Source of the DNA: CAUPWF01 sp964367685
GTDB taxonomy: Bacteria > Bacillota > Clostridia > Lachnospirales > Lachnospiraceae
Direction of reading: 5' to 3'
Assembly (NCBI GenBank): GCA_964367685.1
Contig: CAYIYM010000009.1
Location: 1 to 64,000 of the forward strand
DNA: 64,000 nucleotides
The notes beneath the pieces are model-generated. The model saw only the letters and a program-made list of their open reading frames with translations, made no database searches and had not been told where the DNA came from. The first letter of the stretch is position 1; each line of letters begins with the position of its first letter. Shown here one piece after another: positions 18,778 through 26,446 of the stretch. A program made the position numbers and the translations under genes.

Positions 18778-19695
18778 ATGAGTGGAACAAGTAAAACTGT
18801 GAAGCGGAAAATAACTAAAAGACAGAAGAACGATTGGCTAGCGGCGTACATTTTTATAGCGCCGCTAGTAATCGGATTAGCCATCTTTTATATTTATCCG
18901 TTTATACAAAACTTTTGGTTTAGTTTTAATGATGTAAACAAATTTAATATTGCTAAGTTTAATGGAATCGATAACTATATTGAATTATTTAAAGACCCAG
19001 AATTGGGTGTCTCGTTATTAAATACACTGAAATATGTTGTGATTACAGTGCCAGTAGGAATTTTGTTGTCACTATTTACAGCAGGATTATTGAATTCGAA
19101 AATTAGAGGGAAGTCTTTTTATAGAACAATCTATTTCTTGCCATCAGTAACAATGCCAGTTGCAGTTGCATTGGTATGGAGATTTATCTTTAATGGTGAG
19201 TACGGTATTTTGAACAGTATTCTAGATATTTTTGGCATTGAAGGTACGGCATGGTTAGCGAACGAGCATACAGCATTATATGTGGTTATGTTTGTAGGTA
19301 TATGGTCTAGTTTTGGATATAATTCAATTATTCTATTAGCTGGAATGCAAGGAATTTCAGGATCGTACTATGAGGCAGCAGAAATTGATGGTGCAGGAGC
19401 TTTTGCAAAATTTTTCAAGATTACATTGCCACTTGTAACGCCAACGATATTCTTTGTATTAATTACAGGATTAATTGCTGGATTCCAAGTGTTCGATAGT
19501 TTATACATGTTGGTAGGTATAGACAACCCGATCTTTAGTAGAGTTCAGACAATGAATGTAATGTTCTATAGAAATGCCTTTATTTATGGTGAAAAAGGAT
19601 ATGCAGCAGCAATTTCAATTTTTGTATTCTTTATTATCATGATCATTACAGTTATTCAAATGATTGCTCAAAAGAAATGGGTAAATTACGATTAG
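18778..19695 (+). CDS. ABC sugar permease, MalF/UgpA type
   Basis: A 305-residue inner-membrane subunit with six predicted helices and the permease EAA loop (YEAAEIDGAGAFAKFFKI) that contacts the ATPase. It begins 20 bases after the binding-protein stop. A 13-base gap separates it from the second permease. As is common in clostridial carbohydrate transporters, no ATPase gene is in the operon, so a shared MsmK/MalK-type ATPase encoded elsewhere must energise it. Confidence 0.93.
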   Translation: MSGTSKTVKRKITKRQKNDWLAAYIFIAPLVIGLAIFYIYPFIQNFWFSFNDVNKFNIAKFNGIDNYIELFKDPELGVSLLNTLKYVVITVPVGILLSLFTAGLLNSKIRGKSFYRTIYFLPSVTMPVAVALVWRFIFNGEYGILNSILDIFGIEGTAWLANEHTALYVVMFVGIWSSFGYNSIILLAGMQGISGSYYEAAEIDGAGAFAKFFKITLPLVTPTIFFVLITGLIAGFQVFDSLYMLVGIDNPIFSRVQTMNVMFYRNAFIYGEKGYAAAISIFVFFIIMIITVIQMIAQKKWVNYD

Positions 19696-19708
19696 GAAGG
19701 AGAAAGCA

Positions 19709-20536
19709 ATGGAATCTTCAAAGAAGAGAAGTAGAATATTAGTACATCTTATACTAATATTGGGAATCGGCATCACTGCTTTCCCTTTTGTATGGATGGT
19801 TTTATCATCATTCAAAACAATACCGGAATCAGTTTCAATTCCGCCAACAATATTTCCAGAGAACTTATTGATGGATGCGTATGTTCATATTTTTGAAACA
19901 TTACCATTTGTTACGATTTATACAAATACAATCATATCTACAGTAATTACTGTATTTGCACAGGTTACAATATGTACATTAGCAGCATATGCATTTGCAA
20001 GAATTGAATTCCCATTTAGAAATTTGATTTTTATGATTATATTATCAATTCTTATGGTGCCAGGGCAGATTTTTATCTTGCCACAATTTATGATAGTTAG
20101 TGACTGGGGACTCTCGAATACAATTCCAGCCTTATATATAACACACTTATTTAGTGCATTTGGAACATTCCTTTTGAGACAGTTCTTTATGTCATTGCCA
20201 AAAGAATTAGAAGAGGCAGCATTCCTTGATGGATGTAATAGATTCCAAATATTTGGAAGAGTTATGTTTCCACTTGTAAAGCCAGGAATTGTATCGCTAG
20301 TTATTTTTACTGCTAAATATGCATGGAACGACTTCATGTGGCCACTTATTATTAATACGGACCAGGACAAAATGACATTAGCGCCAGCATTGTCAATGCT
20401 TAGAGGGGAATTCACATCGAACTTCCCTGTGCAAATGGCAGGAGCTGTAATGTCAGTAATTCCAATGGTTGTATTATTCTTTATCTTCCAAAAGCAATTT
20501 ATTGAAGGAGTTGCACATACAGGAGTGAAAGGCTAA
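19709..20536 (+). CDS. ABC sugar permease, MalG/UgpE type
   Basis: A 275-residue partner of the preceding permease with six helices and the EAA motif LEEAAFLDGCNRFQIFGR. It begins with GGAAGGAGAAAGCA immediately upstream of ATG 19709, a strong ribosome site. Together with the lipoprotein and the first permease it forms a CUT1-type carbohydrate importer. Confidence 0.93.
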   Translation: MESSKKRSRILVHLILILGIGITAFPFVWMVLSSFKTIPESVSIPPTIFPENLLMDAYVHIFETLPFVTIYTNTIISTVITVFAQVTICTLAAYAFARIEFPFRNLIFMIILSILMVPGQIFILPQFMIVSDWGLSNTIPALYITHLFSAFGTFLLRQFFMSLPKELEEAAFLDGCNRFQIFGRVMFPLVKPGIVSLVIFTAKYAWNDFMWPLIINTDQDKMTLAPALSMLRGEFTSNFPVQMAGAVMSVIPMVVLFFIFQKQFIEGVAHTGVKG

Positions 20537-20543
20537 ATATAAT

Positions 20544-22055
20544 ATGAAAAAACCAAATATATTATGGATCACAAGTGATCAACAGCATTATAGTACAATA
20601 GGGTGTATGGATTCTAGAATTCATACACCTAATTTAGATAGGTTGTCGAATGAAGGGACAACATTTACAAGGGCTTATTGCCCTAATCCAACTTGCACAC
20701 CTACAAGGGCATCTCTAATTACAGGGCAATATCCATCACAACATGGAGCATGGACCCTTGGAACAAAGTTACCTGAAAGTGCAAAAACAATTGGAGAATA
20801 TCTTGGAAATGAATCTTATAAGACGGCACTTATTGGAAAGGCACATTTCCAACCGACTAAATCTACAGAAGAATATAGCTCCCTTGAATCTATGCCATTA
20901 TTACAAGATTTGGATTTTTGGAGAAGTTTTGAAGATGAATTTTATGGATTTCAAAGGGTAGAACTAGCAAGGAATCATACAAATGAATTTCTAGTAGGAC
21001 AACATTATGCCTTATGGATGGAAGAAAAAGGATATGATAACTGGCGTGAATACTTCTTGGGACCAACAGGGACTATGGATCCAGAAGAGAGGTATAATTG
21101 GAAGATACCAGAAGAAATTCATTATGATGCATGGATTGCTGAAAGAACGAATGCTTTAATTGAAGAGTATAGAGAAGAAGAGAAACCATTTTTTATATGG
21201 AGTAGTTTTTTTGATCCACATCCTGATTATTTTGCACCATCTCCATGGGATACCATGTATGATGATGTAGAATTAGAAGTTCCTACCATTGTTCAAGGAG
21301 AACACAATAAGAATCCGGAACATTTTCGTATGACTCAGGATAAAGAGGCCGATTTTTCAGATTATAAAGAAACAGGGTTTTATTGTCATGGAATGCATCC
21401 GCATACCAAAGTGACAGAGGAAATGGCTAAGAAAAATATGTCTGTTTATTATGGTATGGTATCTCTGATGGATAAGTATATTGGAAAAATTTTAGATAAG
21501 TTAGACGAATGTGGACTAGCAGAAAATACAGTTGTGGTATTTACTACAGATCACGGTCATTTTTTCGGACAACATGGACTTCATGCAAAAGGTCCGTTTA
21601 TGTATGAGGATATGATTAAAATACCTTTTATTGCACGATATCCAAACCATATTCCGGCAGGAGTGAAAAGTACTAGTATGCAATCTTTGGTGGATGTTGC
21701 ACCAACTTGTATGGAGTACTGTGGACTCTCAGTTCCAAACACTATGTCAGGAAAAAGTCAGAAGGGTGTGTGGAATGGGGAGAAGAGGGAGGTACGCAAG
21801 CACATTATTTGCGAACATCATCATGAACCTACAAAAGTACATTTGAAGACCTATGTAGATGAAAGGTATAAAATAACCGTTTATTACAATTCTCAAGATG
21901 GAGAAATATTTGATTTAGAGCAGGATCCAAATGAAGTGAATAACTTATGGAACGAAGAGAAGTATAAAGATCTGAAAGAGAGTTTGCTTCTCAAATATAT
22001 ATGGGCGGAATTGGGAAAAGAAATTATGTGGATGCCTAGAATTTCAGGTGCATAA
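20544..22055 (+). CDS. Cys-type sulfatase
   Basis: A 503-residue alkaline-phosphatase-fold sulfatase. It has the N-terminal metal site ILWITSDQQ, the maturation motif CTPTRASLITG with Cys51 as the residue converted to formylglycine, and FTTDHGHFFGQHG near residue 330. Being a Cys-type enzyme in an anaerobe, it needs a radical-SAM maturase (anSME), which is not in this window. There is no signal peptide, so it acts in the cytoplasm on an imported sulfated sugar. The gene is 7 bases from the second permease, and a strong terminator follows. The choline-sulfatase/phosphonate monoester hydrolase branch uses the same DQQ start, so exact substrate class is open. Confidence 0.92.
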   Translation: MKKPNILWITSDQQHYSTIGCMDSRIHTPNLDRLSNEGTTFTRAYCPNPTCTPTRASLITGQYPSQHGAWTLGTKLPESAKTIGEYLGNESYKTALIGKAHFQPTKSTEEYSSLESMPLLQDLDFWRSFEDEFYGFQRVELARNHTNEFLVGQHYALWMEEKGYDNWREYFLGPTGTMDPEERYNWKIPEEIHYDAWIAERTNALIEEYREEEKPFFIWSSFFDPHPDYFAPSPWDTMYDDVELEVPTIVQGEHNKNPEHFRMTQDKEADFSDYKETGFYCHGMHPHTKVTEEMAKKNMSVYYGMVSLMDKYIGKILDKLDECGLAENTVVVFTTDHGHFFGQHGLHAKGPFMYEDMIKIPFIARYPNHIPAGVKSTSMQSLVDVAPTCMEYCGLSVPNTMSGKSQKGVWNGEKREVRKHIICEHHHEPTKVHLKTYVDERYKITVYYNSQDGEIFDLEQDPNEVNNLWNEEKYKDLKESLLLKYIWAELGKEIMWMPRISGA

Positions 22056-22068
22056 GAAAATAATAGGA

Positions 22069-22109
22069 GCAAAATAAAATGTGATAGAGCCATTTTATTT
22101 TGCTTTTTT
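22069..22109 (+). terminator. Terminator of the sulfatase operon
   Basis: Perfect 13-bp stem GCAAAATAAAATG / CATTTTATTTTGC with a 9-base loop, followed by TTTTTT. Confidence 0.93.
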
Positions 22110-22154
22110 GGCTCTTTTTTAAATTTTCTGAACTAAATTAAATATTTATAAAAC

Positions 22155-22218
22155 GCTACCAATTTGCTACCAATTTGCTACTAATAGATACAGAAATGCT
22201 ATGACTAACTTGTATAAT
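22155..22218 (+). promoter_or_regulatory. Three 11-bp direct repeats upstream of a TATAAT box
   Basis: GCTACCAATTT, GCTACCAATTT and GCTACTAATAG are consecutive from 22155 to 22187, a period of one helical turn. TG-TATAAT lies at 22211-22218, and the -35 position (22190-22195, ACAGAA) is poor and sits just after the repeats. This is the layout of a promoter activated by a PhoB/OmpR-type response regulator. It serves the small membrane protein at 22304. Confidence 0.6.
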
Positions 22219-22303
22219 GACTACAGATAAACAAAATTTTTGTTCTGTGATAGATAGTAAAATGACAGGGTAAATGGGATATAGTAGATAGGTAGGTAAA
22301 GTA

Positions 22304-22816
22304 ATGAAAAGCAAGTTGAGTAAAAGATTGTTAGGTGCTATATTGCTAACAATATTAGTGTTGTCTATGTTTGACTTAACAACATTAGGTGCCTTAGCAA
22401 TGGAGACACCAGAAGGGAACCCAGTTATTATCGAAGAAACACAACCCCCATTAGCAGCAGTTAGTGCAACTTGGGCGGTAGTCAACTTGATTTTAACAGT
22501 CTTTACAGTATTGATTAGTATTATTTTATTGATTGTATGTGTTGACAAGAAAAAGCGAAATAAAGAAGATGTGAAACATGTTGATGATGAAGACGATACG
22601 ACAATGCTTAATGGCTTTGTTAAAGTATCAAGCACACTAATTGCAATTCTTGCAATTTTGGTATTTATTTTTACAGAAGATATGAGTCTTCCAGTGGTAA
22701 TCGTAGACCAATGGACAATCGTAATGATTCTTATTTTATTAGCACAAATGATCGTAGCATTTGTGTTTAAGAAGAGTAATAAGAATAATGAAGAGAAAGA
22801 CGAAGAATTAGCATAA
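22304..22816 (+). CDS. Secreted three-helix membrane tail protein, stand-alone
   Basis: A 170-residue protein of unknown function. Residues 1-35 form a signal peptide (KRLLGAILLTILVLSMF), followed by a short exported stretch with PEGNP and EETQPPLA, then three hydrophobic helices with a charged Lys/Asp/Glu loop between the first and second, and a KKSNKNNEEKDEE end. This is the same arrangement as the last 140 residues of the giant surface protein: PLA, a Trp, helix, charged loop, helix ending in T(Q/E)D, D.(W/Y)(T/S)IV, third helix, basic-acidic end. It is thus the anchor module almost without a displayed domain. It is monocistronic with its own regulated-looking promoter. Confidence 0.85.
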   Translation: MKSKLSKRLLGAILLTILVLSMFDLTTLGALAMETPEGNPVIIEETQPPLAAVSATWAVVNLILTVFTVLISIILLIVCVDKKKRNKEDVKHVDDEDDTTMLNGFVKVSSTLIAILAILVFIFTEDMSLPVVIVDQWTIVMILILLAQMIVAFVFKKSNKNNEEKDEELA

Positions 22817-22872
22817 ATTTTGAGCTAACCTAGAGTTGAAAATTGGAGATGTAGCCAAGTTTCCCTCGTACA

Positions 22873-22933
22873 AATAAGCATTATATATGTCAAAGCCTTA
22901 TGAAAAGGCATAGACAGTATAGTGCTTATTTTT
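22873..22933 (+). terminator. Terminator-like hairpin
   Basis: AATAAGCA (22873-22880) pairs with TGCTTATT (22923-22930), enclosing a second pairing GCCTT/AAGGC, followed by TTTT. It ends transcription of the 22304 gene. Confidence 0.7.
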
Positions 22934-22967
22934 ATGCATATAATGCAATGATTTTATTATAAAGGTA

Positions 22968-23017
22968 TTGACAGCCAACAAACGAGTTGATATATTGTAC
23001 ATATACAACAAGTACAA
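22968..23017 (+). promoter_or_regulatory. Promoter and GntR-type operator
   Basis: TTGACA (22968-22973), exact 17-bp spacer, TATATT (22991-22996). Overlapping the -10 end, TTGTAC (22995-23000) and GTACAA (23012-23017) form an inverted repeat with an 11-bp spacer. This fits autorepression by the downstream YtrA-like regulator. Confidence 0.75.
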
Positions 23018-23048
23018 TGATGACAAAGATTAATACAAATGAATAAAA

Positions 23049-23093
23049 GTGAATGCAGAAGAAGTGAATGCAGAAGAAGTGAATGCAGAGAAA
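23049..23093 (+). repeat. Three tandem 15-bp repeats in the regulator leader
   Basis: GTGAATGCAGAAGAA occurs at 23049, 23064 and, slightly changed, at 23079. The repeats lie in the untranslated leader between the operator and the regulator start. In one frame they read VNAEE repeats, but no ribosome site precedes that frame and it stops after about 20 codons. Confidence 0.7.
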
Positions 23094-23136
23094 GGGGAAG
23101 ATGGTAAGTGAATATGAGACAGGAGGAATGTGCGAA

Positions 23137-23511
23137 GTGGAGATTATAATTAGCAACAATACGAATAAACCAATCTACGAACAGATTACCTCTCAAATAA
23201 AGGCTATGATTATGCGAGGGGAGTTAAAAGCAGGAGATAGTATTCCATCTATGCGCAGTCTTGCTAAAACCATTCATGTTAGTGTAATAACAGTGCAAAA
23301 GGCGTATGAAGACTTGCAGAGAGATGGATTTATTGAAACTACAGTTGGAAGAGGGAGTCGTGTAGCAGCACAAAACAAGGACTTTATTCAAGAAGAACAG
23401 CAAAAGTTGGTAGAAGAGCATCTAATGATAGCAACAGACATTGCTCGTACCAATGGGATATCCATTGAGAAAGTATTAGAACTAACAAAAATGTTTTATG
23501 AGGAGGTATAG
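23137..23511 (+). CDS. GntR family regulator, YtrA subfamily
   Basis: A short GntR protein of about 124 residues. It has the winged helix PIYEQITSQIKAMIMRGEL, SIPSMRSLAKTIHVSVITVQK and a short helical tail, without the large effector domain of other GntR families. I choose the GTG at 23137 because AGGAGG (23121-23126) lies 10 bases upstream and the protein then begins like other YtrA members. It is 3 bases from the ABC ATPase gene. YtrA proteins repress ABC operons and are released by cell-wall-active antibiotics in Bacillus; the same is plausible here. Confidence 0.87.
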   Translation: MEIIISNNTNKPIYEQITSQIKAMIMRGELKAGDSIPSMRSLAKTIHVSVITVQKAYEDLQRDGFIETTVGRGSRVAAQNKDFIQEEQQKLVEEHLMIATDIARTNGISIEKVLELTKMFYEEV

Positions 23512-23514
23512 GGA

Positions 23515-24375
23515 ATGAAAGCATTAGAAATCGTAGAATTGTCAAAAGCTTACAAGAATTCAAATTTTCGTTTAAATAATATTAATCTATCAGTTCCCCA
23601 AGGTGCGATTACAGGACTCGTTGGGAAAAATGGTGCAGGAAAAAGCACAATTGTGAATGCTATCTTCGACATTGTACATCGAGATAGTGGAGAAATATAT
23701 TTTTATGGAACTAAAATGACAGATGAAAACAAATGTTTGAAAAATAACATAGGGGTTGTATTTGACACTTTAAGCTATTCGGGGGAAATTAATATTATTA
23801 AGTTAGAAAAGGTTCTAAATGATATATACTCAGATTTTGATAAAAAATTATTTTGTCAATTCGTAGAACGTTTTGAGTTGCCGAGAAATAAAAAGATAAA
23901 GACATTCTCGAGGGGAATGTCGATGAAGTTATCGATTGCAGTGGCAATTTCACATGGAACAAAACTACTAATATTGGACGAGGCAACTGCGGGGCTTGAC
24001 CCAGTCGTTCGAGAAGAAATTCTAGATGTTTTCTTGGAGTTTATTGAAAATGAAGAGAATTCAATCCTAATGTCTTCTCATATTTCTAGTGATTTGGAGA
24101 AGGTGGCAGATTATATTATTTTTATTGATAAAGGAGAAATTATTTTACGTGAGAGTAAGGATTCTCTAATTTATAATTACGGTGTTGCTAAGATGAAGGA
24201 AAAGGAGTTCGAGCTTCTTTCACCAGATGAATATATAGGTTATAGAAAACGAGGGTTACAGACAGAAGTCTTAGTAACTGATAAGCAGACTTTTACACGG
24301 AAATATCCCGATATCATAATAGATGTTGCAAAAATAGATGAAATACTACCGATTATTACCAAGGAGGTGGAATAG
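23515..24375 (+). CDS. ABC transporter ATPase, YtrB-like
   Basis: A 286-residue ATPase with Walker A GKNGAGKST, signature FSRGMSMKLS, Walker B KLLILDEATAGLDP and H-loop MSSHIS. The C-terminal 70 residues are a divergent accessory domain. The start follows GAGGTATAGGG in the regulator's stop region. With the downstream membrane protein it forms a two-component exporter of the YtrB type, likely for antibiotic stress or cell-wall metabolism. Confidence 0.92.
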   Translation: MKALEIVELSKAYKNSNFRLNNINLSVPQGAITGLVGKNGAGKSTIVNAIFDIVHRDSGEIYFYGTKMTDENKCLKNNIGVVFDTLSYSGEINIIKLEKVLNDIYSDFDKKLFCQFVERFELPRNKKIKTFSRGMSMKLSIAVAISHGTKLLILDEATAGLDPVVREEILDVFLEFIENEENSILMSSHISSDLEKVADYIIFIDKGEIILRESKDSLIYNYGVAKMKEKEFELLSPDEYIGYRKRGLQTEVLVTDKQTFTRKYPDIIIDVAKIDEILPIITKEVE

Positions 24376-24376
24376 A

Positions 24377-25030
24377 ATGAAAGGATTATTAAGAAATAAC
24401 TATTACACAGTAAAAGACTCTCTAAAAACTGTAGGTATCATGACAATTGGAGTCTATATTATAACACTTATTATACTTTTTTTATTTCCTGAGAAGATTA
24501 TAGTAATAGATTATGTGACAATAGGGATAATGGGAGGCTTTTCTGGATTATCATTTACTTTGCTTTACAATGGGAATCTATCAAAGTGGAACAGATTTGA
24601 ACTCACGATGCCGATTGTGCGACAAGATGTAATAAGAATGCGATATCTTACATTTGCTTTATTTGGGCTGATAGGAATTATGTCCATATCGGCTATTCTA
24701 TATAGTAGCTATGTCCTATTAGGTACTATAGATATAGAACGATCAGGATATTTTCTTACGTTCGGGATTGTTATTTCTATGCTTTTACCGGCTTTTATGC
24801 ATCCACTTATTTTAGTATTGGGTATGGATAAAGGACAGATTGTTTATCTGTTTTCCATCATATTGTCCATTGTATTTTTTGTCCTCCCATCGATTGTATT
24901 TGAAAATGCTTTAGATAAAATCGAAAATCCGAATTTAGTTTATAGAATGATTATGAGTGTCATAAGTATTAGTATATTTATCGGATCCTACTTTCTTTCA
25001 CGAAAGATATACGATAGAATGGACTTATAA
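24377..25030 (+). CDS. ABC-2 type membrane subunit
   Basis: About 217 residues with six predicted helices and small charged loops (IITLIILFLFPEKII, GLSFTLLYNG, YLFSIILSIVFFVLP, ISIFIGSYFLSRK). The start is ATG 24377, preceded by AAGGAGGTGG, inside the end of the ATPase gene's region and 1 base after its stop. It belongs with the YtrB-like ATPase. The family assignment rests on topology and gene context rather than on a strong motif. Confidence 0.8.
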   Translation: MKGLLRNNYYTVKDSLKTVGIMTIGVYIITLIILFLFPEKIIVIDYVTIGIMGGFSGLSFTLLYNGNLSKWNRFELTMPIVRQDVIRMRYLTFALFGLIGIMSISAILYSSYVLLGTIDIERSGYFLTFGIVISMLLPAFMHPLILVLGMDKGQIVYLFSIILSIVFFVLPSIVFENALDKIENPNLVYRMIMSVISISIFIGSYFLSRKIYDRMDL

Positions 25031-25192
25031 TATCCGATAAAGATTCAATTGATTTGTTTGTTACATGATGCGAGTGAAGCGTATATTGCAAGTATCATCA
25101 GACCATTAAAACCACACTTGATTGACATCCTATTTTTATTGTGGTATCATCTCAAAGGTGATAAATATAAAAAAGAGGAGTTACAATTATGA
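25031..25192 (+). pseudogene. Remnant of an HD-domain phosphohydrolase gene
   Basis: The intergenic stretch is not random: in the frame directly continuing after the ABC subunit's TAA it reads ICLLHDASEAYI and IIRPLKPHLIDI (25052-25126). LLHDASEAYI followed by RPLK is the metal-binding HD core of small HD hydrolases. Nothing recognisable precedes or follows, there is no start codon or ribosome site, and the frame then runs into low-complexity sequence and a TGA at 25190. It is therefore a decayed internal fragment; part of it now serves as promoter for the next gene. Confidence 0.75.
25122..25150 (+). promoter_or_regulatory. Promoter of the DUF805 gene
   Basis: TTGACA (25122-25127), 17-bp spacer, TATCAT (25145-25150), 39 bases before the start. 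The -35 box arose inside the HD gene remnant. Confidence 0.75.
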
Positions 25193-25542
25193 GTTGGTAT
25201 TTAACAGTAGTAAGAGACAATTATGCAAATTTTAGCGGGAGAGCAAGTAGACAAGAATTTTGGATGTTCTATTTATGTAATATTATTATCATGACATTGC
25301 TTAATATTTTGGTGGGTGCGGTAGTAGCGGTTACTCAATCAGGAATCATTGCTATTTTACCATTGATTTATGCATTTGCAATCCTTGTTCCATCAATAGC
25401 AGTTGCAGTTCGACGTTTACATGATATTGGGAAAAGTGGACTTTGGATCTTTATTTCAGTAGTTCCATTTGTTGGTGCAATTTGGTACCTTATCCTAATG
25501 ATCAAGGATAGCGATAGAGGAGTAAATGCATACGGGGCATAA
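25189..25542 (+). CDS. DUF805 family small membrane protein
   Basis: A 117-residue protein with the DUF805 layout: YANFSGRASRQEFWMFYL at the N-terminus, two to three hydrophobic helices, then the conserved AVAVRRLHDIGKSGLW and a final helix with DSDRGVNAYG. The molecular function of this family is unknown. The gene is monocistronic, with its own promoter and a strong terminator after it. AAGAGGAG precedes the start. Confidence 0.92.
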   Translation: MSWYLTVVRDNYANFSGRASRQEFWMFYLCNIIIMTLLNILVGAVVAVTQSGIIAILPLIYAFAILVPSIAVAVRRLHDIGKSGLWIFISVVPFVGAIWYLILMIKDSDRGVNAYGA

Positions 25543-25552
25543 TAAGTGATAT

Positions 25553-25608
25553 GAAAAGGGGATAATTGAAGTGGGCAACGAAGCCGCTTTCAATTATCCC
25601 TTTTTATT
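25553..25608. terminator. Bidirectional terminator
   Basis: A long stem, AAAAGGGGATAATTGAAG(T)GGGC with GCC(G)CTTTCAATTATCCCTTTTT, loop AACGAA. It serves the convergent DUF805 and AIM24 genes. Confidence 0.92.
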
Positions 25609-25621
25609 TTAGAAATTCAGT

Positions 25622-26410
25622 TTATAACTCAATGCTCTCGGTGCGAGCGCCAGTTCTAACTGGTGCTAATAAAATCTTACCTGTGCCACGGTATACATTT
25701 ACTAAGCCTTCACCAGAGGCAGCAGATCCAATCAATGATTTACCAGAACGCTCTACGGTAAAGTCTAAACTGCCACTCCAAGCAATTGCTAAATTCCCGT
25801 CTATTTTCAAGACATCATTTTCAAGAGTGATTTCAATTAATTCTTCTTTTGGACAAGGAGATTCAACACATAGAATTCCTTTTCCAGTAATTCCTAGATT
25901 GAAGAGTCCCTCGTTTCCAGCAACAGCAGAGGAAAGATTTGAACGCATAACAGCTTTGTGCTTTAAACCGGATTCACAAGCCATGAAGAGTCCGTCGTCT
26001 AAGACGATAGAACCATTCCAATGATCTACATCTAATAAGAGAATGTATTTATAAGTAGGTTCAAGAACTAAAGTTCCTGAGCCGGTGTACTCGGGTTTGA
26101 TTGCAGACTCTCCGGTCATCTTGCCACGAACAGCCTTGCCAAGGAAATCACCAACACCCTTGATTCCTGTTGTTGCCTTTACATCACCGACCATCCATTG
26201 CATGGCTCCTGATTGAGTGGTTATATTGGATTCGCCTAGATCACATACTAGCTGACGACGTTTTATGTTCATCATGCTAGAGAAGTAAGCCATTTGGGCA
26301 CTGGAAGGTGTAATGCTTAAGTCTCGTTGATATTCAACTACTTGAAAAGCACCTAACTGTGCTAGGACTTTTACGTCATCGTTATTTGTATAATTGGATA
26401 TTTTGTACAT
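25622..26410 (-). CDS. AIM24 family protein
   Basis: A 262-residue all-beta protein of the AIM24/TIGR00266 type: AYFSSMMNIKRRQLV, GVGDFLGKAVRGKMTGE, SGTLVLEPTYKYILLLD and GLFNLGITGKGILCVESPCP are family-typical. Bacterial members have no established function; the yeast namesake affects mitochondrial biogenesis. The start has AAAGGAG 8 bases upstream. It is followed downstream only by the terminator, and upstream by dsdA 36 bases away on the same strand, so the two may be cotranscribed. Confidence 0.88.
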   Translation of the reverse strand: MYKISNYTNNDDVKVLAQLGAFQVVEYQRDLSITPSSAQMAYFSSMMNIKRRQLVCDLGESNITTQSGAMQWMVGDVKATTGIKGVGDFLGKAVRGKMTGESAIKPEYTGSGTLVLEPTYKYILLLDVDHWNGSIVLDDGLFMACESGLKHKAVMRSNLSSAVAGNEGLFNLGITGKGILCVESPCPKEELIEITLENDVLKIDGNLAIAWSGSLDFTVERSGKSLIGSAASGEGLVNVYRGTGKILLAPVRTGARTESIEL

Positions 26411-26446
26411 AAATAACTCCTTTCTTAAATTGCTTTAATGATTGTA

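Noticed and set aside
14068..22055. One sulfur regulon joining the TauE/SafE operon and the sulfatase operon
   Set aside because: They have separate promoters and unrelated regulators (TetR/MarR versus AraC) with a strong terminator between; no shared operator was found.
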